A DNA stretch of 64,000 bases, from the NCBI GenBank assembly GCA_032690845.1, contig CM064429.1, positions 12,060,569 to 12,124,568 of the forward strand. The letters run 5' to 3'. Position 1 is the first letter of the stretch. Each line of letters starts with the position of its first letter. The translations under genes and the position numbers were made by a program. Shown piece by piece: positions 44,263 to 55,476 of the stretch. Source of the DNA: Eleusine coracana subsp. coracana (Eukaryota; Streptophyta; Magnoliopsida; Poales; Poaceae). The notes beneath the pieces were generated by a model. It was given only the letters and a program-made list of their open reading frames with translations, was not told the DNA's origin and searched no databases.

Positions 44263-44763
44263 TTACAGACATTGGGGCATTGGGGTGAAGAGACCCCAGC
44301 TAATGTTCTGGAATGCCTGAATTATCGGGCATTGATCACCATGTGTTGGATGGTTACATGAGAACTGACAAGATGTCACTGATCTTTGGAGTGCTTGACG
44401 AGCTAAGTTGTGTGCCGTTGTATTGGCCCGTCTGTCAATCTTGCACACCTGATATGTATTGGTGTTGTTATTGTTGATGAACTGCATGAGAGTGGGCCGG
44501 AGTCGCCAGTCTATTGGCTTGTTGATGGGGTCGCTACTCTACGGGTTGGAGACCAGAACCTGGCTGTCAGAGAGGTAGGTGGTGTGGTTGTTCTGTAGTG
44601 TCTTCATCGCCCGTGACACCAAGAGGAGTGCCATGGCTTCAGCCTTTGCTTGGATGTGGACTGTTGGCTTGATCAGCCCTCTTGAGTTGTAGAAGATTAG
44701 TCCTAGTCCTACAATTGATGACGATCCTTGTCGTAGTAGTGGCATGCAGCATCTACATAGCAT
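44263..44763 (-). pseudogene. LINE RNase H domain
   Basis: Two collinear frames: IVGLGLIFYNSRGLIKPTVH, KAEAMALLLVSRAMKTLQNN and TTYLSDSQVLVSNP (44763-44539), then the C-terminal INNNNTNTYQVCKIDRRANT (44487-44263). The EA and SDSQ segments match the plant-type RNase H at the end of L1 elements. A run of 17 G at 44777-44793 immediately precedes the frame. Confidence 0.75.
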
Positions 44764-45972
44764 TTGGGCTCCTTATGGGGGGGGGGGGGGGGGAGCTTGT
44801 AGCATTTTGCATCGGCAGTAGGAGCCTTGTCGGGTCTGAAGCTGATGAGAGTGGAGCCTCAAGTGCATTGTGTTTGGCACTTAGGTCCGCCTCTGTCGTC
44901 GAATGTACCTATAAAACCGACCAAGTTCTCGTTCTAAAGCGGTGTTCATTTGTTTCCTTCCATATATGCTAGAGCAAGCATATGATGTATTGCAGCTGTT
45001 CTTTGAGTGGTGGCTGATTTAACAATGTTAGCAATTGTTGTTGTACTCCTTGTTGTCCCTGTGGAAGTTCATCTGCTCGGATCTGCATGGGTGTGGAGAA
45101 CCACACTGCTCTAGAGAAGGAGCATGTAAATAAAATATAGGAGTTAGTTTCTAGTTGACCACACCTACTACAGGCCTGGTCAATGTGTTGAGGGTATTTT
45201 CCTGCCTGTTCCCCTATGGCCAGAGCTTGGCGGAGAAGACGGCAAGCAAAGGTCTCGTGTCTTGGTTGTATTTTCTTGTGCTTCTAGATGACCTGCAAGA
45301 GATGTTGTACCTGCTGGGGTAGTGCATGGCTGCCCGGCTGAGGCAAGGGTTGCTGCCTTTGGATTGCTAGGTGCTTGTATGCCTCTTTTGCTGTGTATCA
45401 TCCTGTTCTTGAGGGCTCCCAACATAGAATGTCGGGACGATCCGTGTGGGTGACTGATACCTGCAAAATTGATTGGAGTGCCTGTGTGCCAAACACACTT
45501 TGAATTTTGATTGCATCCCATTATTTCGTGCCTGGAATCCAGAGATCAGGGACTATTTGGGAGTGTTGATTGTGGATTGGGATATATATAATGGTCATGC
45601 ATTTGGTCCCATACAGGACACCAAGGAAAGCTCCAAACGTCCGAATTTCCATTACAAATCTGGTAGGAAGAGTGTTGGATTAGTTATGGTTTGATGGCTG
45701 CAAGAGAAGACCAAAAAACTGATTTTAGTATATGAACTGGAGCTGTCCAGAAGGAGTTGTAGGGGAAATATTTTGATTTTAGTATAACAGTGAGCATTGG
45801 GTCTTTGTTGTTGGCTATGCACCAAGCATAGTTTAGGAGTAGACTTCTATTGTCGGGAACTAAGTTTCTTATGCCTAGACCTTCTCTACTTTTTGGCTGA
45901 GTAATATCTTCCCCAGCTCGGAGGTGAATGGACTTAGTTGTTGGTTAGTGCTGAACTCCGGCCCACCAGATG

Positions 45973-46497
45973 TTAGATACAACCACATTTAGTTTGGCTA
46001 AGAATTTTTTGCTGAAGAGCATGTTGGATAAGTAGTAGATCAGAATTGAGGCAAAGACCGGATTTATGTAGGCTAGCCTGCCGGCATGGTTGAGCTTTTT
46101 TGCTTTGATTGTCGGTAATTTGGTTCTGAATATCTGGAGGATAAAAATGATATGCTTTTGCTCTATCCCTATGGTTTATGATGAGAGGATGACACAGGTT
46201 AATTGTAGAGGAGTCCATGATGGGAACAGGAAATATGCTTTGGATGTGAGCTTTGGTTGTGTCATCAACCTTTCGGCTAAAGAGGATGGAGGATTTGGCC
46301 CAATTAGGTGTTTGATCTGAAGCTCTACAAAAATTTGTTATGATGTTCCGTATTAGATTAACTTTCTGCATGTTAGCCTTACCACAAATAATAAGATCAT
46401 TTGCAAAAAGTAAGGAGTGTGTGGGTGGACAATTAGGTCCCAAAGTGATACATGTCAGCGTGTCTGCATCTGCACTTTGGGAGTGGTGCACCGACAC
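45973..46497 (-). pseudogene. LINE reverse transcriptase, C-terminal part
   Basis: The frame contains CPPTHSLLFANDLIICGKAN, where plant LINE RTs have FADD; the first catalytic Asp is Asn. It goes on with the thumb region QTPNWAKSSILFSRKVDD. The frame breaks after residue 115. In a working element the RT copies its own mRNA at nicked target DNA; this copy cannot. Confidence 0.8.
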
Positions 46498-46500
46498 GGT

Positions 46501-47690
46501 TTGGAGGAGGTGAAGGAAAGGAGAAGAATCGCCGACGATGTAACTGCGCTAGGGCTTGAGCAAAGGACAATTATTTGTGTGAGCATGTGGGCTGTTTTCA
46601 TTTTGCTAATGGGTTTGGACAAACTGCCAGACTGACAGGCTCGAGCCAGCTCTTGTCACATGGGTTGGTTCTAAGTCTGGGTATCTGTTTGCTAGGCTGC
46701 GAGTCTGGTCGTGGCTTGTGTTGCACAACCGATAGGCTCACCCTTGATGCTGAAGGACGTGGAGGACAGATCTAGCCCATAAACAGGTCGGCTCGTCGTG
46801 ACGTCTGCCCCGACAGCCCACAGCCCCCAAAGCGATGCTTCTGAGTCATGACGTGCTCAATAAGGAGGATGTCCACGTCCTACAGAAAGGGCGTGTCACG
46901 TGGGTGCTGCACCGGGGTACGCTACCCGGTCCTCCATCATAGCGCACCCCCTCCCACACGACAAATCTGGTGGGGTAGTGAAGCAACGCTACCCACCAAT
47001 GTGGCATGGGGCCCGTGCCTCCTCCTGCCATCCCTCCCCCTCTGCTCTTCCTCGACGCCGGCGGAGGCCCTGCTCGACGGGCGCAGGTGGACGACGGCGT
47101 GGGGCCCGTGTCAGATCTGGTCGGAGGGAGAGAGGTCGGCGCCGGATCCGGGCGGAGAGAGAGGGACCCACGCCGGATCCCGCCAGAGGAGGGAGGAGGA
47201 GGGCAGCGGAGCTCATGACGGGGGGAGAAGGAGGGAGGCGGCCCCGACGGCGCGCAGGAGAGGAGGGAGGCGGGCCCTGACGGCGCTGGCGCGATGGAGG
47301 AGGGAGGTGGCGCTAGCGCGAGGGACGAGGAAAGCGGCCCCGACGACACTGGCGCGAGGGAGGAGGAGGGAGGCGGCCTCGGTGGCGCGCGGGGGAGGAG
47401 GAGGGAGGCGGGCCCCGGCGGCGCTGGCACGAGGGAGGAGGGAAGCGCGTGGGGAGCTCGCGTGTGGGAGAAGAGAGAGATTCGGGAGGGAGGAAAGAGA
47501 GAGGGAGAGAAAAAGAGAGTGGGGAGGCGGACATGTGGGTACTAGAGAGGGGTGGTTAGGATAAAGGATGGGATATAGAGTATAACAGGTGCAGAAAAAA
47601 ATAGTATAGAAAAAGAAATCTCGCTGACTAGGACATAATATACCTTTTAGAGTATGAATTTAGATGACCACGAGTGGAGTCAGTCTTAGT
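46501..47690. other. GC-rich unassigned region with a purine-rich minisatellite
   Basis: 47215-47450 is a degenerate repeat of units such as GGGAGGCGGGCCCCGACGG and GCGCTGGCGCGAGGGAGGAG. Long overlapping frames on both strands (46848-47564 plus, 47430-46846 minus) are low-complexity Arg/Gly or Pro/Ser products of this composition and I do not call them genes. It could be an old repeat or the GC-rich 5' part of a lost gene. Confidence 0.45.
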
Positions 47691-47952
47691 CTTAGGGCAA
47701 GTACAATGGCGTATCTCATAGGTCGTCTCATGCATGCCACGTAATCTTAAGACGGCTTATGACACGACTTATACAATGGATGATCTTATTAGTTGTCTTC
47801 TATTAGTTATGTGACTTCTTAATTTATGAATATAAAAAGGAATATTTATAAATTAAAAGACTACTAGAACCATATAATAATATAATAGCCGTCTCATACT
47901 CCTAAATTTAAACGCATGAGGTGTTTGCTACGCGAAACAATCACCTATTTCT

Positions 47953-48063
47953 TTGACCACCCACTCTCTCGTTCCCCTACAAACTGACAACTTTAGCCGG
48001 CAGAGGCACGCGGAGGGTCCGAGGAGAGGAGGACGAGGTCCGAGCAAGCGATCCGCCTTACTG
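47953..48063 (+). promoter_or_regulatory. Probable 5' leader and upstream region of the LURP-one-related gene
   Basis: The bases before the start codon are open in frame but poorly protein-like. Upstream, TATAAAAAG at about 47832 is a candidate TATA box, about 230 bases from the ATG. TTTGACC near 47952 contains a W-box core (TTGACC), which would suit a defence-linked gene, but a single short core is weak evidence. Confidence 0.3.
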
Positions 48064-49234
48064 ATGGCGGCACCCTACGATGGAACTCCGTCGGCGCCGC
48101 CGATGCCGGCGCCGGTCTCGGTGGTGAGCCCACAGTTCTGCGCGCCGTACGTGGTGCCGCTGACGGTCACTAAGAAGGCCCTCAGCCTCTCCGACGGCGA
48201 CTTCACCGTCACGGACGCCAACGGCGCCGTCGTGCTGAAGGTCAAGGGCGCCATCTTCAGCGTGCGCCACCGCCGCGTGCTCGTCGACGCCGCTGGACAG
48301 CCCATCCTCACCATGACAGAGAAGGTACCCGCCGTCGATATCTTTCTTTTCTTTTCTTTTCTTTTATTTTTGAGAATAGGCTTTTGCCCTGCTTTTCGAT
48401 CCATGCATTCTTGAGACGAGAGAAACGGAGCGCCTTGTGTTTCGTTCATGGTCAATGTGGCTGCTTATTGGGCGGACAGATGCGAGGTAGTTAAATTCTT
48501 TACACAAAAATCTGACTCGAATTGACCATGGCAATTGAATCAAATCTGACCACAGGGCAAGAATTGAAAGGGATCTGAATCGTTAAAAACTGACGACTTT
48601 CCAATGAATTGACCTGATGGCGTCATGGAACAACAAAATACAATCCCCCATTAGAACTAGCCCTATGTGATTATGTCGATATAGTATAGAGACTACAGCA
48701 GGAACTCCACTGATTTAGCTTGTTTTTATTTCGAATTGCCACTAATTCAGCTTCACCAACCTAACAACGGATACATTATCAGGTTTTTAGTCTGCACAAC
48801 AGATGGGAAGTGTACAGAGGGGATAGCACGAACGCAAGCGATTTGCTCTTTACTGCAAAGAAAGCTTCAATCGTCCAACTCAAAACAGCGATCGATGTCT
48901 TCTTGGTTGGGAACACATCAGAGCATGTTTGCGACTTCAAGATCAGGGGTAGCTACTTTGAGAGGTCATGTGCCTTCTATCTCGGCAATTCAGACACCAT
49001 GATTGCTCAAGTGAGTACATTTTTTCCCCATTTCTAATCGTAATCTCGAGGTTATACTAACATTTTGTTAATATGTTTGATGTGATGCTGCAGACGAATC
49101 GTAAGCTTACTGTCACGAATGTACTGCTCGAAAAGGACACATTCACTGTTACCGTTTTTCCTCATGTAGACTATGTCTTCATCGCCGCACTTGTCGTGAT
49201 CCTTGATGAGATTCACAGGGAGCGACATGACTGA
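48064..49234 (+). CDS. LURP-one-related (tubby-like fold) protein, three exons
   Basis: Exons 48064-48324, 48783-49010 and 49094-49234 give a 209-residue protein; both introns (458 and 83 bp) have GT..AG ends and phase 0. The start is MAAPYDGTPSAPP, the first Met of the conserved frame. Conserved blocks are SVVSPQFCAPYVVPLTVTKK, LSDGDFTVTDANGAVVLKVK, then VFSLHNRWEVYRGDSTN across the first junction, KTAIDVFLVGNTSEHVCDFK and VDYVFIAALVVILDEIHRER. These are the strands and final hydrophobic helix of the LURP-one/tubby-C-terminal-like fold, and the length fits the family. Members are linked to basal defence in plants, but the biochemical role is unsettled. No stops or frameshifts are seen. Confidence 0.9.
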
Positions 49235-50223
49235 TGATTAAATTCTACCCAACCTTGCATCATGTTGGGCGTGGCAGTCATATTGTCATTATAGGTTGCT
49301 TGTAAAACTATGTAATTGAGATTCAGCTCAACTATATTATTGAACTATTTGTTGATGTATGCCATGTGTACAATAAGACAATGCTGTGTGCGACTCGCAG
49401 AGACGAGTCGGAGAGACTTTCTTCGATTATCTAAAAAATGTGTACAATAAAATATATTCATCATGGTTGGATTGCTTGCTTCGGTGAATGTTCGTTTCTT
49501 TGAAGAAACCAAGGAGATTGTCATTACACTTAAGTTTTAATCTACTTAAAATAAAAAAGAGGACATCGTGATTATATACCATGAATCCATGATCTCCGAT
49601 CATGTAAAGAAATTGGTATGGATCTGTTCTCCCTCCTATGGCAATGCTGTAGAGAATGGTTCAGTTACTTGCACTAGAACAAATTAAATCTGTTGATTGG
49701 CAACTATTTGAAAGTGTTAGAAACAGCCTTTTGAGTTACGGATCATGGCGAGTGATTTAGTGGCGAAAGTGATTATTGGCAATCTAGCAGCATAAGTGAT
49801 GATTAGCAATGATCTTTACGTCTTAGGGTTTAGTGTTTAGGTTTGCTGAATTTATAGTTGCAGTTCAGAGATAATCCATACATTCCATTCATCTTTACAT
49901 TCTGCTCGTCTCTGAATCTACAGAAAATTGAAAATGTTTGTTGACATGCGAATGACTCAGCAACCGGATACATACGAATGACGTCCTACATCTCTACTCC
50001 TAGTAGTTTCTATTGTTGTTGGAATGCATGTGGTGGCCTAACACTTGCACAAATATCTCAAGTACTGCCTATACAAATATTTTTTATAGTAGCGCTAAAA
50101 GTATAATAAAGACAAATGTTTCTCAAAGTGCAAGTCTATAATGAGGAGATAATACTCCGTCAGTCCGCTAATTTTGATGTGACTCAGTTTGTTAGTAACA
50201 AAAAAACCAATCAAGGTATCTAT
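49235..50223. other. 3' flank of the LURP-one-related gene
   Basis: AATAAAATA near 49447 and other AATAA-like motifs could signal polyadenylation. No second gene is evident. Toward 50150 a CTCCGTCAGTCCGCTAATTTTG stretch vaguely recalls a Stowaway-type end, without a matching partner. Sequence from some point here to 50228 is continuous with 56803 onward once the 50229-56802 insertion is removed. Confidence 0.45.
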
Positions 50224-50228
50224 CTACC
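50224..50228. repeat. Target-site duplication CTACC (left)
   Basis: Identical to 56803-56807. Confidence 0.85.
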
Positions 50229-50504
50229 TGTTCACGCGAAAATCACGACGCGTGACCTGGGAGATCTGCTTAGCTCCAGTGCAGGCTCAATACGAAGAAA
50301 CCGGGGCGTGTCAGTCAATTTTTCCTGCAAATCGATAAAGAGAGCAAACGGTCAAATTCCATGGGTCACCGGCCTAGGACAGGCCGATGAAGAAAGCCGA
50401 TAATCACTGTTCGTGAGAACCAGCCGATGCTAACACGAATTAATTTAAAAGAATAAACTAATCGGCTGATCATATCGGCTCATCGGTAAATTAAATAGTT
50501 TAAA
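50229..50504 (-). repeat. Truncated 3' LTR
   Basis: TGTTCACGCGAAAATC to AATAGTTTAAA, over 90% identical by eye to 55477-55757. It then breaks into coding-derived sequence. Confidence 0.88.
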
Positions 50505-51435
50505 TGTCGGCCTTGGTTTGTCACCATCTCCTATATCGACTTCTTGTAGTTCATCGGCCGACATGAATCCCTTTCCCAACTTCCTGTCTTCTGCAAATTC
50601 CACTGGGGTGCCTGTCAGAGAAACAATTTTGAATTTGACCGATCCACTACTTCAAGGTCCTGAGTAGTAATCTTGACGTAGTCTCTATCCCAAATCTTTC
50701 CAGACAAACACTCCATATCATCCGCATGCTATAGAACTAAATCGGCCGATGCGACATTGACGGTTTCATCGGCCGGGATCACCTCTACTTGATCGCCAAT
50801 CCATTGGGCCAAAGACTGGTGCATTGTTGATGGAACACAGGAGTTGGCATGTATCCAATCACTATCCAACAGAAGGCTATAGGTTCCCTTACCGGCAAAG
50901 TTTTACTGCCGATCATGAGCTCCACATTTAAGACTCCCTTGGCTGCTGTAGTACGACAACCATAATCCCTCAGAATCATATTCGTGTCGATCAAGTCATC
51001 TTCTGTTTTTCCCAACTTTCTGACAGTAGTGATCGGCATGATATTCACTGCAACACCTCCATCGACCATCATCTTTCCCATCGGCATCCCATTGACGAAT
51101 CCCCTAAGGTATAAAGCTTTTAAATGCCAATGCTTAGATTCATCTGGCCTATCCAACACTGCTTGTTGTGCATCAAATATCAGCTGTGCTGAACTCCCTT
51201 CATCACCAAACACTTCTTCTTCTTCCAAGGCCATGAACTCTTGCGACAACATCATCACCATACTCACTGTAGCACTTGGCACCTGTACTTGTGATTTCAC
51301 CTTTGGCCTCCAAACTTTCTTTGGTGGTTGATCATCTTCTTCATCATAATAATATTTGTCAGCCCTTATTTGTCTGCACCGCATCCTCTGCACCCTGCGC
51401 TTCTGGCTTCTAGAAAAATGCCAGATGGACACCAT
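50505..51435 (-). pseudogene. Aspartic protease and linker
   Basis: The frame 51435-50785 (216 codons) contains KALYLRGFVNGMPMGKMMVD then GGVAVNIMPITTVRKLG, the D-G-G-V/A-A-N-I-M-P active site of these gypsy proteases, and VLNVELMIGSKTLPV. From 50785 down the frame breaks. The linker KLGKGFMSADELQEVDIGDG (about 50580-50520) leads toward RT, but RT is gone. The catalytic Asp is intact. Confidence 0.82.
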
Positions 51436-52153
51436 TGATCATTTTGTTCTTGCTCCTGCATCTCTTCATCGATTTGTTTGTCAAACTTGGCCTCTTCACC
51501 CGCCTTTTTTGTTCCAAGTCGATCAAACATAGAGACCCTATGATGTCGATCGGCTGAACCGACTATCGACTCTGTAGAATCGTTTGCACGATATTGGTGC
51601 CGATGACCTGTTGTAGCTTCTCTATACATCTGCTCCGTGCGTCTATTACATCCAGGACAGTTGTTGATTAACGGCAGTTTCATGTTGTTATCCCAACAGT
51701 ATTAAAAGAAAGGGCACTCTCAATGTGGATCGAACTGTGATTCCTTTACTTCTCTGTCCCTCTTTTTCTAATATCGCTTAATAAAGGCTTCAACATTATT
51801 GATACCAGCCATATTGACATTTGCTGGGAAAGGATGTCCATCTATCTTCATTGTACCTCTAGTAAATTTTATTTTACCCTACTCGATTACCATCTGAATC
51901 TGCCTCCTGAAAACTTTGCAATCATTAGTATTATGAGACGGCGAGTTATGCCACTTGCAATACCTCTTCTTCTTCAAATCTTCGGTAGGCGGGATCACAT
52001 GGTTTGGTGGCAATTGAATTTGTTTCTCCTGCAGCAACATATCAAATATCTTATCCGCCTTGGTGATATCAAAATCGTATTTTTCTTCTGGCTCGTTCTG
52101 CTTCACCTATGGGCACGACAACACGTTCTTGTTTCTAGTCCATTCAGCCATAT
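51366..52153 (-). pseudogene. Gag C-terminal region with zinc-binding motif
   Basis: Frame 52106-51879 has EEKYDFDITKADKIFDMLLQ then KKKRYCKWHNSPSHNTNDCK, the C-x2-H-x4-H-x4-C-like motif usual in this gypsy group. Frame 51683-51366 follows with INNCPGCNRRTEQMYREA and an acidic stretch (KQIDEEMQEQEQNDQW). The boundary at 52153 is the solo LTR insertion. Confidence 0.78.
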
Positions 52154-52158
52154 CGACC

Positions 52159-53919
52159 TGAAGGATCGAGAAGGCGACCAGAGGGGGCACGGGGGTTAAT
52201 GGGAGCCAATTAAAATTCTTTACACAAACTTGGCATATATCCCAATTACAACCCAAGCCAACCTCTAAATCGATCACAAAGGCAACACACATCAACTTGT
52301 GATGTGCCAACCCTAGGAGTGATCAACAACAACAGTGGAACATAGCGGAAACAAATGAGAGCGGCAAAGACTTGACACGGTCAAAGAAGAAACTCAAAAT
52401 AGGTTACTGGACGATCATCGGTAGTGCCAATCACTGGCATCAGCAGTGCCGATTGGTACTACCGGCAGTGCCAATCAAGTCCATTAGTAGTGTCGATGCT
52501 GGGTTCGGACCTAAGCCACCGGTAGTGCAGGTCGTGGCATCGGCAGTGTCGATCCGGGATCTGACCCACCGGCAGTGCCAATCGACCCCCGACAGAACAG
52601 AAAACTGTCGAGATTTTCCTCCAAATCTCTCTAAAACTCAATCAAATCATCTCCAAAATGCGTGATTTATGGACCAGCCAATCCTCAACACATCACAACC
52701 CTAATCCTAGAAGATCCACTCAATTGGCTTAAGGAATCATCACTAATTTTAGATCCTGTGCCAAGAACACCAAAAAGGGGAAACTTGAGAAATCCTTCCA
52801 ATCGAAGGTGCTAGAGCTCTTGATTCGGTCAAGGACCCATGAAGGATTGTTCTAGCTCATCATAGCACTATGATCCCCAAGAAATCTGACTCAAAAACTC
52901 ACTCAAAAAGGAGATAAAAAATTCCCATGAAAAAAGCCCCGAAAATAGAGAAAAAAAGAAATTCGGGATTTAGTAAAAGAGGAAGATCTTGAGCATGAAA
53001 ATACTTCTCATATCATAGAAACATGCTTATAAGATCCTTGGATACAAGGCTAGGAAGCCACCCTCTTCCTCCCACTACTTGGAAGAGAAGGCGATGTCTC
53101 TCACACACCCTCTCCTCTCCTCTATTACATGAAGACCTCTCCTAGCACTTTGAATGAAGTCCTAACAAGGCTAATGGGAAGAGGCACCTCTCCCACCAGC
53201 CACACCTCTCCTTATATAGGCCTAGGGTCCAAGACAACTCTACCCTTGACTTATAACTCATTTCCACCTACCACTAGGGGCAAAACCATCCAACTCTTTT
53301 TCCTTTGCCCGAATGCCACCGATCCCTTCACAACTTTGCTTCACCTCAATGCAAGCTCCGTGATGGTGCCATGTGCACCACCAACCACCGCCACCGGTTT
53401 TGAGGCCCAAACCGGGAAACCGCCTTCCATGCTTCTCAAAGCGTGACTTCTTGATCTTGATGCGTGTCACCTCGTCCCGTGATCCTCCTCGTCGGCAAGT
53501 CTCTCCCGCCTCCGGTCTATTGGAAGCCTCTACTTGCACCGACGCCCGATCACCTTTGACTTGGTCAACCCCGCCGCCTTGATCACCACCCATGCCTCTC
53601 CATGTGTACGGTGTGGATCACCCTTGACTTCACCTGGCCTCCCGATCGTCTGGCCCCAAGTCTCCTGCTTGTGCCCGATACTCTCGCCATTGACTGTCAA
53701 GTTGACTCCAGTGACCTACACATCATGAGACAAGCAAACACATTTTCCATCTTCTACAAACTCTCCAACATCCTCACCAACTTTGGTTATTCAAAACCAT
53801 GATATGCACAAACTCATGCAATCCCCAGATTCCCGCATTTCAACTCAAACACCAACTCAAGCAATGTCAATTACTCATCACATATTGCAAACCATGGCAC
53901 ATATCCACATGGTTTCTCA
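52159..53919 (-). mobile_element. Sirevirus solo LTR, TSD CGACC
   Basis: CGACC flanks it at 52154-52158 and 53920-53924; ends are TGAAGGATCG and GGTTTCTCA. In sense (minus) the 3' end is C-rich, then CCTCTGGTCG and CTTCTCGATCCTTCA, a Sirevirus LTR style. A TATA box (CCTATATAAGG, about 53212-53222) lies on the minus strand. A cluster of GGTAGTGCCAATC/CGGCAGTGCCGAT repeats is at 52418-52590. There is no internal domain. Confidence 0.85.
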
Positions 53920-55210
53920 CGACCTCTTCAACTTCTTCATTGGACTCAGATTCATAATCATTAAAGTTGACTTGAATCGGCCATGATCGTGCCCCCCGAG
54001 TTAGATTCTCCTGGATCGACACCTTCTGCATTAACTGGGACAGGCTTTCAAATTCAACCGAAGGAAACTTCTCTCTTAGCGGTGCAACCAGACCATTGAA
54101 TGTTATTCTGCCATCTGATTATCAGTCAATTGCAGGCTGAAACACTTGTTGCGCACATCTCTAAATCTCTGCACATAATCATGTACAGACATCCAGCCTT
54201 CTGCCTCACAGCAATCAAGTCGAACAACCTCAACTCTCTGGTCTCAACAAAGAAGTACTTATGGAATTTTTGTTCAAGATTGGCCCAAGTAATAACTGAA
54301 TTTGGGGGCAACGATGCGAACCAAGAAAACGCCAATCCAAACAATGATAATGGAAACAACCTGATTTTCAATGCTTCAGTATTACCAACTTCTCCACATT
54401 GTACTGAAAATCGGTTGATATGCTAAACAGTGGTAGTACTATCTTGTCCAGTAAACTTGGTGAATTCTGGTGGCCTGTATCGACTTGGCATATGTATCAG
54501 ATCATAACTCACGGATATGGAGGTCGATACATGTACGTTTGCTATTTTGGTTTTAGTCCAAACTGTTTCCTCATTACCTCAGCAATCTTCAAAGCCCAGT
54601 CATTAGTCAGCACATTGACATTTGGGATAGTCATTGTGGGACCAGATGCTGGCGTTTGTGAGCCAAAATTAACAACTGTGTGCCGGCCTCCTAATTCTCC
54701 TGGCAGAGAAGATGATGATGGCATCCCAAACATACTAGGCTCAACATTGGGCATAGTGCTGTATGTGACATTTGGCTCTGTTACTTCTTGTCTGTAATGC
54801 TGAGTCTGTGTTTGTATAATAGTCCTTTATAATATTATCCTTCGAGGTGTTCTTCCCACTGTACCACCATCAACGCTCTTCGGAGGTGGAGTATCCTCAG
54901 AAGGTGATGTCCTTGAACCCGTAACAGGATCTGTCGTGCTTGCACTTGGCTGCTGTGGACTGGATGTTTCTATTGTAGGCCGATGAGTATCCCTAGATAT
55001 GCAGAAATACACCAACCCACGAGGTGAATCTTCATATAAGAACCCCTCTTTAGTCTGAATGATTAAGGTCCTCAATATGTTAACCAATATAGGTGACTGG
55101 TTAATTAATGCTGTATGAATCATATTGTTCAGAGCTGCCTCATCGATAACTTCCATTGGCTTGTTGGTGAGTGATTTTTCTGTTCCATCTTCAATCAAGG
55201 TGGCAACTGG
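53920..55210 (-). pseudogene. Gag N-terminal and capsid region
   Basis: Pieces on the minus strand: 55198-54827 (MIEDGTEKSLTNKPMEVIDE, with EGFLYEDSPRGLVYF), 54754-54542 (PNVEPSMFGMPSSSSLPGEL), and 54371-54126 with the capsid signature MKIRLFPLSLFGLAFSWFAS and LEQKFHKYFFVETREL. The capsid continues to about 53920 (LMQKVSIQENLTRGARSWPI), then resumes beyond the solo LTR at 52153. Several frameshifts. Confidence 0.8.
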
Positions 55211-55449
55211 TAATTTTCCTTTGTGAACGATCTTGCCATGCCTTGTCTTGCTAAATGTTCCCAGTAGAAGGTTTTCATACTCAGCAATTCTCTGATTAAT
55301 TTATGCTTTTGCCTCATCACTTAGATCATCTTTATTGACCGACAGCATATTCTCCATCTTTGGATCAGCACTGACGTCATGCTTAGGGAGAGGAGGGCCA
55401 TCTTTTGGCATTCCGAGTTCAGACATGTTATAGATCCTTGGAGTTCTTT

Positions 55450-55470
55450 GTGTCCCACCAGGCGTGCCAA
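55450..55470 (-). other. Primer-binding site region
   Basis: The minus strand reads TGGCACGCCTGGTGGGAC, seven bases from the LTR end at 55477. It fits the TGGCACGCCCGGTGGGAC type found in many grass gypsy elements. Confidence 0.7.
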
Positions 55471-55476
55471 AAAGCG

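Larger units (their letters stand above)
44260..46500 (-). mobile_element. L1-type LINE remnant, 5'-truncated
   Basis: The minus-strand order is the second half of a non-LTR reverse transcriptase (46497-45973), a connecting region (about 45900-45540, with REGLGIRNLVPDNRSLLLNY in broken frames), a degraded zinc-binding region and a plant LINE-type RNase H (44763-44263). This is the 3' half of a plant L1 element. The endonuclease and the fingers of RT are absent, as expected from incomplete target-primed reverse transcription. No clear poly(A) remains at the 3' end. Confidence 0.82.

Noticed and set aside
46846..47564. 194- and 238-codon frames on opposite strands
   Set aside because: Low-complexity translation of a GGGAGG-type minisatellite; no motif, no start context.
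47694..47940. MITE with GGGCAAGTACAATGG start in the gene's upstream region
   Set aside because: The opposite terminal inverted repeat is not found, so at most an eroded fragment.
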